NCBI RefSeq assembly: GCF_003002055.1 | Contig: NZ_PVZF01000011.1 | Coordinates: forward strand, 124,001 to 188,000 | Length of the DNA stretch: 64,000 nt | Reading direction: 5' to 3' | DNA from: Kineococcus rhizosphaerae | GTDB taxonomy: Bacteria > Actinomycetota > Actinomycetes > Actinomycetales > Kineococcaceae | Shown: positions 7,701 to 15,632 of the stretch, in pieces | How positions within the stretch are numbered: the stretch's first letter is position 1 | Layout: each line of letters begins with the position of its first letter | The notes under the pieces: generated by a model | What the model was told of the DNA's origin: nothing | What the model saw: only the letters and a program-made list of their open reading frames with translations | The model's database searches: none | Made by a program: the position numbers and the translations under genes

Positions 7701-9304
7701 ACGCCGACTGGTGGCGCCAGGCGGTCGTCTACCAGGTCTACCCGCGCTCCTTCGCCGACGCGAACGGCGACGGCACGGGTGACCTGGTGGGCCTGACGGC
7801 CCGCATCCCCCACCTCGTGGCCCTCGGCGTCGACGCCGTGTGGCTCAGCCCGTTCTACCCCTCGGCCCTGGCCGACGGCGGGTACGACGTCGACGACCAC
7901 CGCGACGTCGACCCGAGGATCGGCACCCTCGACGAGTTCGACCGGATGGTCACCGCCCTGCACGCCGCGGGGATCAAGCTGATCGTCGACATCGTCCCCA
8001 ACCACTCCTCGAACCGGCACCCGTGGTTCCAGGCCGCGCTGGCCGCCGGGCCCGGCTCCCCCGAACGGGAGCGGTACGTGTTCCGCGGCAGCGAGCACCC
8101 GCCGACGGACTGGGTCGCCAGCTTCGGCGGGCCCACCTGGGAACGCGTCGGCGACGGCGAGTGGTACCTGCACATGTTCGCCCCCGAGCAGCCCGACTGG
8201 AACTGGGACCACCCCGACGTCCGCGCCGACCACGAGCGCACGTTGCGGTTCTGGGCCGACCGCGGGGTCGACGGGTTCCGCATCGACGTCGCGCACTACC
8301 TGACGAAGGACCTCAGCGGGACGCTGCCGTCGCAGGCCGAACTGGCCGGGTGCCCGGAGGGGACGCACCCGTTCAACGACCGCGACGACGTCCACGAGGT
8401 CTACCGCTCGTGGCGGAAGGTCTTCGACGAGTACGACCCGCCGAAGACGGCCGTCGCCGAGGCCGTCGTCCCCACCCACCGGCGCCCCCGGTACGCCTCC
8501 GCCGACGGGCTCGGGCAGGCGTTCAACTTCGACCTGCTCGAAGCCGACTTCGACGCCCGGCGGTTCCGCGACGTCGTGGAACGCAACCTCGCGCTGGCGA
8601 CCGAGGCGGGGTCGACCTCGACGTGGGTCCTGTCGAACCACGACGTCGTCCGGCACGTCTCGCGGTACGGCCTGCCCGACGGCACGTCGTACCCGCAGTG
8701 GCTGCAGACCGACGGCACCGAACCGGAGCCCGACCTCGCGCGGGGACTGCGCCGGGCCCGGGCGGCGACGGCGTTCCTGCTGGCACTGCCCGGCTCGGCG
8801 TACCTGTACCAGGGCGAGGAACTCGGTCTGCCGGAGGTCGCGGACCTGCCGGGGGTGGTCCTGCAGGACCCGACGTGGATCCGGTCGCTGGGGACGTGCA
8901 AGGGACGCGACGGGTGCCGCGTCCCGCTGCCGTGGACGCCCGACGGGCCGACGTTCGGGTTCGGCCCGGACGGCGGCCTGCCCGCGCACCTGCCGCAACC
9001 GTCGTGGTTCTCCCGGTACGCCGCGGCCGCGCAGGCCGGCGACCCCACGTCGACGCTGTCCTTCTACCGGCACGCCCTGGCCCGGCGGGCCGAGCTGCAG
9101 GGCCCGGAGTCGCTGGAGCCCCTCGACGCCGGTGAGGGGGTCGTCGCGTTCCGGCGTCCGGGCGGGTGGACGTGCGTCACGAACTTCACGACCTCCCCGG
9201 TGCCGCTGCCCGCCGGGGACGTCGTCCTCGCCAGCTGGGGCGACCCGCGCGGCGGGGGGCTGGCCGCGATCGCCGGCGAGGGCACGGTCTGGCTGCGCGG
9301 CTGA
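7697..9304 (+). CDS. GH13 alpha-glucosidase (oligo-1,6-glucosidase/alpha-glucosidase type)
   Basis: Cytoplasmic enzyme of 535 residues that hydrolyses imported alpha-glucosides to glucose. The N-terminus WWRQAVVYQVYPRSFADANG is diagnostic of the GH13 alpha-glucosidase group. Conserved region I DIVPNHSS (98-105), region II GFRIDVAH with nucleophile Asp197, region III with acid/base Glu255 (AVAEAVV), and region IV LSNHDVVRH with Asp316 are all intact. No signal peptide. The GTG start overlaps the stop of the small membrane protein gene. Ends the operon and converges with an aldo/keto reductase 2 bp away, without a visible terminator. Confidence 0.93.
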   Translation: MNADWWRQAVVYQVYPRSFADANGDGTGDLVGLTARIPHLVALGVDAVWLSPFYPSALADGGYDVDDHRDVDPRIGTLDEFDRMVTALHAAGIKLIVDIVPNHSSNRHPWFQAALAAGPGSPERERYVFRGSEHPPTDWVASFGGPTWERVGDGEWYLHMFAPEQPDWNWDHPDVRADHERTLRFWADRGVDGFRIDVAHYLTKDLSGTLPSQAELAGCPEGTHPFNDRDDVHEVYRSWRKVFDEYDPPKTAVAEAVVPTHRRPRYASADGLGQAFNFDLLEADFDARRFRDVVERNLALATEAGSTSTWVLSNHDVVRHVSRYGLPDGTSYPQWLQTDGTEPEPDLARGLRRARAATAFLLALPGSAYLYQGEELGLPEVADLPGVVLQDPTWIRSLGTCKGRDGCRVPLPWTPDGPTFGFGPDGGLPAHLPQPSWFSRYAAAAQAGDPTSTLSFYRHALARRAELQGPESLEPLDAGEGVVAFRRPGGWTCVTNFTTSPVPLPAGDVVLASWGDPRGGGLAAIAGEGTVWLRG

Positions 9305-9306
9305 GG

Positions 9307-10155
9307 TCAGAGCGCGTCGAGCTCGGCGACGGCGTCGGCCGGCAGGTCCAGCGCGGCGCCGGCCACGTTCTCGCGCAGGTGCGTCACGGACGAGGTGCCC
9401 GGGATGAGGAGCACGTTCGGTGAGCGCTGCAGGAGCCACGCGAGGGCCACGGCCAGCGGCGACGCCCCGAGGCGGGTGGCGACGTCCGTCAGCGTCCGCG
9501 ACTGCAGGGGCGAGAACCCCCCGAGCGGGAAGTAGGGGACGTAGGCGATCCCCAGCTCCTGCGTGGCGCGCAGGACGGCCTCGTCCTCGCGGTGGGCGAG
9601 GTTGTAGGAGTTCTGGACGCAGACCACGGGTGCGATGGACCGGGCCTCGTGCAGCTGGTCGACGTCGACGGTGCTGAGCCCGAGGTGGCGGACCAGGCCC
9701 TGCCGCTGCAGGTCGGCCAGCGCCCCGAACTGCTCGGCGATGGAGCCGGGGACGGCGGTGTGACCGTCGGCGCCGCCGCCGACGCGCAGGTTCACGACCT
9801 CGAGCGCGTCGACGCCGAGGGTGCGCAGGTTGGCGTGGACCTGCTCGACGAGGTGGTGCGGAGCGGTCTGCGGCACCCAGGCGCCGTGCTCGTCGCGGAC
9901 GGCGCCGACCTTGGTGACGACGTGGACGCCGTCGGCGGGGGTGAAGGCCTCGCGGATCAGTTCGTTGACGACGTGGGGGCCGTAGAAGTCGGCGGTGTCG
10001 ACGTGGTTGACGCCGACGTCGACGAGGGTGCGCAGGACGGCGAGCGCCTCGGAGCGGTCCCGCGGCGGTCCGAAGACGTTCGGGCCGGCGAGCTGCATGG
10101 CGCCGAAGCCGGTGCGGGTGAGGTCCAGGTCTGCGACGGGGTAGGTGTCGTTCAC
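9307..10155 (-). CDS. aldo/keto reductase, YdbC-like subgroup
   Basis: NADPH-dependent oxidoreductase of 282 residues with a (beta/alpha)8 fold. The catalytic Asp and Tyr are in VDTADFYGPH (Tyr about 58) and the Lys in VVTKVG. The usual active-site His (normally in an LHR-type strand) is replaced by Asn in EVVNLRVGG; the same VNLR form is, from memory, seen in E. coli YdbC, so this is a subgroup trait. The C-terminal IPGTSSVTHLRENV segment is the cofactor phosphate site. GTG start at 10155. Divergent from the XRE regulator at 10257, which may control it. Substrate unknown. Confidence 0.9.
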   Translation of the reverse strand: MNDTYPVADLDLTRTGFGAMQLAGPNVFGPPRDRSEALAVLRTLVDVGVNHVDTADFYGPHVVNELIREAFTPADGVHVVTKVGAVRDEHGAWVPQTAPHHLVEQVHANLRTLGVDALEVVNLRVGGGADGHTAVPGSIAEQFGALADLQRQGLVRHLGLSTVDVDQLHEARSIAPVVCVQNSYNLAHREDEAVLRATQELGIAYVPYFPLGGFSPLQSRTLTDVATRLGASPLAVALAWLLQRSPNVLLIPGTSSVTHLRENVAGAALDLPADAVAELDAL

Positions 10156-10244
10156 GTCCCCAGCGTGCGCCGGGGCGGGTCGCGCAGGCAGTTCCCCGCC
10201 GATCCTGGGGGTGCGGGGACCAGGCTGGTCCCGGGGACGGTGCC

Positions 10245-10250
10245 TAGGCT
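10245..10250 (+). promoter_or_regulatory. -10 box TAGGCT of a leaderless XRE transcript
   Basis: TAGGCT ends 6 nt before GTG 10257, which puts transcription start at or beside the start codon. No ribosome binding site is present. Confidence 0.55.
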
Positions 10251-10256
10251 GGCGCG

Positions 10257-11081
10257 GTGAACGCTCTGGGCGAGTTCCTGCGGGCCCGTCGTGGACTGGT
10301 GGACCCGGCGGACGTGGGGATCCCCGTCAGGGGGGTGCGGCGGACCCCGGGTCTGCGGCGCGAGGAGGTCGCGACGCTGGCGGGCATCAGCGCGGACTAC
10401 TACCTGCGGCTGGAGCAGGGCCGGGACCGCAACCCGTCGCGGCAGGTGCTGGAGTCGCTGGCGCGGGTGCTGCGGCTGGACCCGGCGGCGACGGCGCACC
10501 TGCTGAGCCTGGCGACGGCGGCGCCGGCGCCCCGTCGGCCGCGGCGGGAGGTCGTGCCGGTGGGCATCCGGCAGTTGCTGGACGCGCTGGAGCTGCCGGC
10601 GTTCGTGGAGAACCGGGTGTTCGACGTGCTGGCGGCGAACCCGGTGGCGACGGCGTTGTGGCCGTCGCTGCGGGTGGGGCAGAACCGGTTGCGGGCGGTG
10701 TTCCTCGACGACGTGGAGCGGGCGATGGTGCTGGACCCCGAGCGCAGCGCGGCGGGGATGGTCGCCTCGTTCCGCGCGTCGGTGGGCGCCGGGACGGACG
10801 ACCCGCGGGTGGCGGCGCTGGTGGGCGAGCTGTCGGTGGCGAGCCCGGAGTTCGCCCGGTTGTGGGCGCGGCACGACGTGCGGGAGCTGGCCGGGGGCAC
10901 GGCCCGGTTGCAGCACCCGGCGGTGGGTCCGCTGGAACTTCGGCGGGAGAAGCTGCCGGTGGGCGGCACCGACGGGCAGCTGCTGGTGATCTACCACGCG
11001 GAGCGGGGGTCGGAGTCGGCGCGCTCGCTGGCGCTGCTGGGGTCGCTGGCGGTCTCCCCGCCGGGAGGTGCGGTCGACTGA
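10257..11081 (+). CDS. XRE family regulator with MmyB-like ligand-binding domain
   Basis: Helix-turn-helix regulator of 274 residues. Residues about 5-80 form the Cro/C1 domain (LGEFLRARRGLVDP, TPGLRREEVATLAGISADYY, LEQGRDRNPSRQVLESLARV). The rest matches the MmyB/MLTR ligand-binding type (AFVENRVFDVLAANPVATAL, ELSVASPEFARLWARHDVRE, LELRREKLPVGGTDGQLLVI). Common in actinobacteria, and often divergent from a short-chain or aldo/keto reductase as here. GTG start, apparently leaderless. A paralogue with the same architecture is at 55024-55881. Confidence 0.93.
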   Translation: MNALGEFLRARRGLVDPADVGIPVRGVRRTPGLRREEVATLAGISADYYLRLEQGRDRNPSRQVLESLARVLRLDPAATAHLLSLATAAPAPRRPRREVVPVGIRQLLDALELPAFVENRVFDVLAANPVATALWPSLRVGQNRLRAVFLDDVERAMVLDPERSAAGMVASFRASVGAGTDDPRVAALVGELSVASPEFARLWARHDVRELAGGTARLQHPAVGPLELRREKLPVGGTDGQLLVIYHAERGSESARSLALLGSLAVSPPGGAVD

Positions 11082-11257
11082 CCCGGGCCGGGCGGGAACG
11101 GACCGGTGCGGGCAGGCGGAGGAGTTTCTCGACGTTTCGCGGACAGCTCCCCTGCTGATCGGGGCGGCCACCGTGAATTGCTGCAAACGGGTGACGCTGA
11201 CGTCTCCTCCGTGGCACTGTCGCTACCAGCTGTCACCCAACGACGGGAGCACGGTCC

Positions 11258-11794
11258 ATGCGCACGCACCGTTCCACCTCCATCCGAGCAGCCGCCGCGG
11301 CGTTGGCGCTGCTGGCCGCACCCACGGTGGCCCTGGCCTCGGCCGCACCGGCGTCCGCGGCGGCCGCGGGCTGCATCCGCGAGAACCTGTTCGACGTCTC
11401 CTCCGGAGCCTCCTACCGCATCCCCTTCTCCGGGGTCCCCACCTTCCGCAACGGCCCGGGGGGAACGATGACGGTGAGCCGCAGCTACACCGGCAGCGCC
11501 GCCTACCAGGTGACCGCCGGCACCAGCGCGGAGGTCGACGCCGTCCTCGCCAAGGCCAAGGTGGAGATCAGCGCCTCGCTCACCAAGACGAACTCCACCT
11601 CGGCGACGAACACGTACACCCGCAACATCACGGCCGGCAAGTTCGGGAACGCCCGCTACGTCAGCTACGGCAGGACCGTCAGCTGGTACCGCGGCTACAT
11701 CTCCCCGACCTGCACCGTCGTCAAGACCTCGTCGGGAACCATCCGGTTCCCCTCCACCAGTGAGGGTTGGTACTACTGGGAGACGTCGTCGTGA
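11258..11794 (+). CDS. secreted protein of unknown function, possible beta-pore (ETX/MTX2-like) stem
   Basis: 178 residues with a Sec signal peptide (RTHRSTSIRAAAAALALLAA, cleavage near ASA-AAA about residue 35). The mature 140-residue protein has two cysteines (CIREN and SPTCTVV) that could form a disulfide. Its middle, EVDAVLAKAKVEISASLTKT then NSTSATNTYTRNI, is an alternating polar/nonpolar Ser/Thr-rich stretch like the stem of aerolysin/ETX-type toxins, followed by ARYVSYGRTVSWYRGYIS. ATG with GGGAG upstream. It stands alone with its own 175-bp leader. Function is a guess; family resemblance is from pattern only. Confidence 0.75.
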   Translation: MRTHRSTSIRAAAAALALLAAPTVALASAAPASAAAAGCIRENLFDVSSGASYRIPFSGVPTFRNGPGGTMTVSRSYTGSAAYQVTAGTSAEVDAVLAKAKVEISASLTKTNSTSATNTYTRNITAGKFGNARYVSYGRTVSWYRGYISPTCTVVKTSSGTIRFPSTSEGWYYWETSS

Positions 11795-11872
11795 CGTGAC
11801 CCGGGTGGAACCGGTCGACGGGAGATCACCGGAAACCGCCCCCGCCGTGATCGTCCCGGGTACGGTCGGGTC

Positions 11873-12055
11873 GTGTTCCAGCAACCAGGACAGTTGATGC
11901 TGCTGTCGGTGCTCGTCCCGATCGTGGCGTGGGCCGTCGGGCTCGCCGTCACGGCCTACGTCGCCTACCGCGTCGTGCGGGCCGGGGTCCGGGACGGCAT
12001 CCGGGAAGCCCGCTCCGAACGAGACCCGGGCCGGGGGCCGGACCGGTTCGAGTAG
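11873..12055 (+). CDS. small single-span membrane protein
   Basis: 60 residues: one transmembrane helix (LMLLSVLVPIVAWAVGLAVT) then a charged tail (RAGVRDGIREARSERDPG). A TACGGT -10 box at 11861-11866 ends 6 nt before GTG 11873, so the gene is probably leaderless, which supports it being real. Family unknown. It converges with the small membrane protein at 12123-12416. Confidence 0.6.
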   Translation: MFQQPGQLMLLSVLVPIVAWAVGLAVTAYVAYRVVRAGVRDGIREARSERDPGRGPDRFE

Positions 12056-12058
12056 CGA

Positions 12059-12073
12059 CGGGCGGCCCGCCCG
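12059..12073. terminator. short palindrome between convergent small genes
   Basis: A perfect 15-bp palindrome CGGGCGGCCCGCCCG lies just after the stop of the 11873 gene and before the stop of the 12123 gene. It can fold into a 6-bp GC stem without a T tract, a weak bidirectional terminator candidate. Confidence 0.35.
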
Positions 12074-12122
12074 ACGACACGCGGTGCAGGGCCACGGAAC
12101 TCCCCGTGCCCCCGCGCCGGGC

Positions 12123-12416
12123 TCACTCGCGCTCCGGCCCCAGCAGCACCCTGCAGGTCCAGTAGGCGGTGACCGAGAACCCGGCGCAGAGGACCAGCAC
12201 CAGACCCAGCGCCGTGACCACCACACCCGGCCACAGCGAGACGTCGACCGTCGACTCGGCGCGGTCCAGCAGGAACGCCCCCACGGCGACGCAGAGGACG
12301 GCGAGGGAGGTGGTCGTGCCGGCCGCCGTCCTGAGCGGTGCGACCCGGCGTTCCAGCGCGGACACCCGGCCCGCGTCGTCGTCGGACCACGGGTGCTCAC
12401 CGTCGAGTTCAGCCAC
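12123..12416 (-). CDS. small membrane protein, two helices
   Basis: 97 residues from GTG 12416. Acidic N-terminus (MAELDGEHPWSDDDAGRVSA) that continues into a short helix with Glu/Arg (LERRVAPLRTAAG), then two transmembrane helices separated by TVDVSLWPG. Ends in CRVLLGPERE. I do not recognise the family. It is 92 bp downstream of, and on the same strand as, the DUF3592-like gene, so the two may be co-transcribed. Confidence 0.6.
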   Translation of the reverse strand: MAELDGEHPWSDDDAGRVSALERRVAPLRTAAGTTTSLAVLCVAVGAFLLDRAESTVDVSLWPGVVVTALGLVLVLCAGFSVTAYWTCRVLLGPERE

Positions 12417-12508
12417 GACCCGATCATGGCGGTCTTCCCCCGTCGAGGGGGTGAGGACGCGCAGATCGTCCCGGTCGGCCAGCGGCGGGGAACCCGGGAC
12501 GAACCCGT

Positions 12509-12940
12509 TCAGGTGGTGCGGCGTCCGTCGCGCCGTTCCTGCAGCCAGAGGAGTTCCAGCAGAGCGGCGAACACCGTCGCACCGGCCGCGACGAGGAGCA
12601 GCGCCCGGCCGGTAACCCTGTCGAACTGCTGCAGCAGCCGGACCTCGGAGGGGTTCGCGGAGTCGCGGACGACTTCGACGCGCGCACCGGTGCGGGGCGG
12701 CGGGTCCGGGCAGGGCAGGATCGTCCGCGACGTGCCGTCGACGTCCAGCCGCACGAAACCCCCTTCGCCCGTGGAGACCTCCGTCACCACCCCGGTGGTC
12801 TCGACGCCCCGCTCACGCCAGACGGCCCGGTCGTGCGCGTCCCAGAGGGCGTAGGCGACGCACCAGGCGATCACGGCGAGCAGGACGAGACGACTGAGCC
12901 ACTGCCACGGGTACCTCCCCAGGAGAACCAGCCGACTCAC
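12509..12940 (-). CDS. DUF3592-like membrane protein
   Basis: 143 residues with a transmembrane helix near each end (about 14-32 and 112-130). Between them is an extracytoplasmic beta-rich segment: RERGVETTGVVTEVSTGEGG, DVDGTSRTILPCP, then PPPRTGARVEVVRDSANPSE. That order (ATG-V-like motif, conversion to a short strand, then a G-x-x-V-x-V-x-Y/R-D motif) is the DUF3592 pattern. A longer relative with the same plan is at 32564-33169 in this window. Function unknown. GTG start, no strong ribosome site. Confidence 0.7.
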   Translation of the reverse strand: MSRLVLLGRYPWQWLSRLVLLAVIAWCVAYALWDAHDRAVWRERGVETTGVVTEVSTGEGGFVRLDVDGTSRTILPCPDPPPRTGARVEVVRDSANPSEVRLLQQFDRVTGRALLLVAAGATVFAALLELLWLQERRDGRRTT

Positions 12941-13147
12941 CGGCCCCCTCGCAGGCCACCGTGGGCGGGGGTCCCGGCGTCGTCGCCGTCGTCACCGTGG
13001 TCGTCCCCACCCCCGTCACCGCCGACCCGCGCTCCGGCGCCCTCGCCGTCGTCCTCCGCGCCGCGCTCCCGCTGCCGTCCTCGACCCACCACGCCCACCA
13101 CCGGTCCTCCGCCCCCACGCCGTCCACCTCGACAGTCCCGCGCCGAC

Positions 13148-13567
13148 TCACCCGAGTCCCGGGGCGATCTCCGCCAGGCGGCCGGCGACCGCCGCCTCCA
13201 GCCGGTCGTCCGTCGCCACCGCGGAGAACTCCGAGTCCAGCTCGCTCCAGAGCTGCTCGTCCTCGCCCGACAGTTCCTCCCACCCGGTCGGGCGGAACCG
13301 CAGGTACTCCTCCCGGGCCCGCAGGACCAGGTCGGCGACGTCGGTCAGGCCCAGCCACCGGTAGCCGTCAGCCGCGTCGTCGACCTCGCGCAGGCGGTCG
13401 CCGAAGAAGAGGTTCTCCACGGCTCCGCCGACCAGTCCACCGTTCTCCGCGATCCCGTGCAGGGCCAGGGCCGCCCCGAGCCGGCGCAACCCGGGCGGGG
13501 CGGAGGCGTCCTGCCGCTGGTGCGCGAGGACGGCGGGGACGTTCACGGCGTCCAGCAGTGGCGTCAC
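13148..13567 (-). CDS. DUF4375-like protein
   Basis: About 139 residues, soluble. It starts LLDAVNVPAVLAHQRQDASA and has the ENGGLVGGAVENLFFGD segment (DUF4375 proteins typically read NGGFxQ-FxN), followed by ADGYRWLGLTDVADLVLRA and EEYLRFRPTGWEELSGEDEQ. The family often occurs next to toxin immunity or SMI1-type genes but has no established biochemical role. GTG 13567 is preceded by GGAG at a good distance; the frame stays open further upstream but that part is antisense to the GNAT gene and has no family match. Confidence 0.7.
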   Translation of the reverse strand: MTPLLDAVNVPAVLAHQRQDASAPPGLRRLGAALALHGIAENGGLVGGAVENLFFGDRLREVDDAADGYRWLGLTDVADLVLRAREEYLRFRPTGWEELSGEDEQLWSELDSEFSAVATDDRLEAAVAGRLAEIAPGLG

Positions 13568-13721
13568 GGTGGCTCCGTCGTCGGCGGGGTGGTCACCGTC
13601 GACGGTAGCCCCCCGTCCCGACACGACGGGCTCGCTCGACGACTCGGCGTCGGACCCGGCGACGTTCCCGGGAACGGGGAGCGGCGTCACCGGTGGAACC
13701 GGTAGAAGGGTGCCCGTGCCG

Positions 13722-14219
13722 ATGCTCGTCCGGGCCGCGACCGCGGCCGACGCCCACGCCGTGACCGAGACCCACGTCACCGGCTGGCAGTCCGGGTACC
13801 GGGGTCTGCTGCCCGACGCGTACCTCGACGCCCTGTCCGTCGAGGACCGCACCCCCGGCTGGGCCCGGGCCATCGCCGACGGGGCGCAGGTGCTGGTCGC
13901 CGACGACGGTGAGCGGGTGCACGGTTTCGTCACCTTCGGCACCACCCGCGACGCGGACCTGCCCGCCTGCACCGGCGAGGTCCAGGCCCTCTACGTCCGC
14001 CCGGGCACGTGGGGACGTGGCGTCGGGGGGTCGCTGCTGGACTGCGCCCTCACCCGGCTGGCCGAGGCGGGGTGCGAGCACCACGCCCTGTGGACCCTGA
14101 AGACCAACCTGCGGGCCCGCCGCTTCTACGAGCGCCGGGGCTGGCGGGCCGACGGACGGGAGAAGACGGAGCGCAGACCCGGCCTGGTGCTGCACGAGGT
14201 CCGCTACCGGCTTCCGTGA
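13722..14219 (+). CDS. GNAT family N-acetyltransferase
   Basis: Acetyl-CoA-dependent acyltransferase of about 165 residues. The N-terminal strand VRAATAADAHAVTETHVTGW and WQSGYRGLLPDAYLDAL are typical of the subgroup that acetylates small molecules. The acetyl-CoA binding motif A is VQALYVRPGTWGRGVGGSLL, and motif B is WTLKTNLRARRFYERRGW. Alternative GTG starts at 13710 and 13716 are in frame; AAGGG before ATG 13722 favours the ATG. Divergent from the DUF4375-like gene. Substrate unknown. Confidence 0.9.
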   Translation: MLVRAATAADAHAVTETHVTGWQSGYRGLLPDAYLDALSVEDRTPGWARAIADGAQVLVADDGERVHGFVTFGTTRDADLPACTGEVQALYVRPGTWGRGVGGSLLDCALTRLAEAGCEHHALWTLKTNLRARRFYERRGWRADGREKTERRPGLVLHEVRYRLP

Positions 14220-14295
14220 GCGGCGGCGGACGTTCGGGGCCGGGCGAGACCTCGATCCGCTACTCTGCGATGAGGCCACGTCTCCGCTGATGCCG

Positions 14296-14313
14296 GTTCG
14301 CCTGACGGCGAAC
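14296..14313 (+). promoter_or_regulatory. inverted repeat upstream of MFS gene
   Basis: GTTCGCC (14296-14302) and GGCGAAC (14307-14313), perfect 7-nt arms with a TGAC loop, 20 bp before the MFS start codon. Either an operator for an unlinked regulator or a translation-controlling hairpin. Confidence 0.4.
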
Positions 14314-14333
14314 GACCAGATCGGACGACCCTC

Positions 14334-15623
14334 GTGCCTCTCCGCCCCCTCGACGCCCTGCGCGCTGCGCTCTCCCCGGTCACGGCCGCGCCGACCGCCG
14401 AACTCCGGGCCTTCCGCGCCACCCTCGTCGGCACGCTCGTCACGTCGGTGGGTCTGGGGCTCACCCTGCCGTTCACCTTCGTCTACTTCCACCACGTCCT
14501 CGGGCTGCCCCTGCCCGTCGTGGGGGTCGTCGTCGCCGCGGCCGCCGTGCTCGCCCTGGGCGCCACCGCCGCGGGGGGCGCGATCGCCGACCGGGTCGGG
14601 CTGGGACGGGTCGCCGTCCTCGGCCTGGGTCTCCAGGCCGGCGGGACCGTGCTCCTGGCCCTGGCCCGCGAACCCGTGGCCGGGACCACGGGCCTGGCCG
14701 TGCAGTCGATGGGCAACTCCCTGGTGTGGCCCAGCCTGAACGGGCTCGTCACCCACCAGGTCCCCGCCGAGCGCAGGTCGCGCGCCTTCGCCGTGCGGTT
14801 CGGGCTCGTGAACGTCGGGATCGGCGCCGGATCCCTCGTCGCAGCGGCGACGGTGTCGGTCGCGCGCCCGAACAGCTTCCACGTGGTCTACCTGCTCGAC
14901 GGCGCCACGACCGCGGTCTTCGCGGTCGTCCTCCTCCTGGGGCTGCGGGGCACCGCGGGCTGGACGGCGCACGCGCACCGCGCGGGCGAGGTCACCCGGA
15001 CCGGTTACCGGACCGTGCTGCGCGACGGGCGCTTCACCGCCTACCTCGTGGTCGTGCTGGCCCTGGCGGTCTTCGGCAGCTCCCAGACCGAGGGCCCGTG
15101 GGCGGCGTTCGTCGCCCTGACGCCCGGCGGGTCCGCCCGGGTCGTCGGCCTGGGCTTCGCGGCGAACACCGCCGCGATCGTCGTGTTCCAGCTACCGGTG
15201 GAACGCCGGACCCGGGGGCTGCGGCGCAGCCGGCTGCTGGTCCTGTGCGCCCTGTCGGGGGCTGCGGCGTGGGTGCTGACCGGGATCGCGAGCCTGCCGG
15301 GGCTCCCGGCGCCGGTGGCCGGAACGCTCCTGGTGGTGGCCCTGGGCGTCTTCGGGGTGGGTGAGACCTTGCTCAGCCCGGTCATCAACGCCGTGCCGAA
15401 CGCCCTGGCGCCGGACCACCTCCGCGGCCGGTACAACGCGCTGAACTCGGCCACCTACCCGGTCTCCAAGTTCATCGGCCCGCCCCTGGCCGGAGTCCTG
15501 ATCGGAGGCGGGACGCCGGGCTCCTGGGTCGTCGTGGTCACCCTCGGCGCGCTCGCCGCAGCCGGTGGCGCCGTCCTGCTCGGCCGACGCCTCCCACCCC
15601 ACGTGGAGCTCCCGGGACGATGA
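14334..15623 (+). CDS. MFS transporter
   Basis: Major facilitator permease of 429 residues with about 12 transmembrane helices. The signature loop between helices 2 and 3 is GGAIADRVGLGRVAVLGLGL. Helix 4-5 region reads NSLVWPSLNGLVTHQVPAER, a form common in drug or metabolite exporters. GTG 14334; the longer antisense frames here are not genes. A hairpin-forming repeat precedes it. The stop is 9 bp from the stop of the convergent esterase gene. Substrate unknown. Confidence 0.9.
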   Translation: MPLRPLDALRAALSPVTAAPTAELRAFRATLVGTLVTSVGLGLTLPFTFVYFHHVLGLPLPVVGVVVAAAAVLALGATAAGGAIADRVGLGRVAVLGLGLQAGGTVLLALAREPVAGTTGLAVQSMGNSLVWPSLNGLVTHQVPAERRSRAFAVRFGLVNVGIGAGSLVAAATVSVARPNSFHVVYLLDGATTAVFAVVLLLGLRGTAGWTAHAHRAGEVTRTGYRTVLRDGRFTAYLVVVLALAVFGSSQTEGPWAAFVALTPGGSARVVGLGFAANTAAIVVFQLPVERRTRGLRRSRLLVLCALSGAAAWVLTGIASLPGLPAPVAGTLLVVALGVFGVGETLLSPVINAVPNALAPDHLRGRYNALNSATYPVSKFIGPPLAGVLIGGGTPGSWVVVVTLGALAAAGGAVLLGRRLPPHVELPGR

Positions 15624-15632
15624 CCCCGGGCG

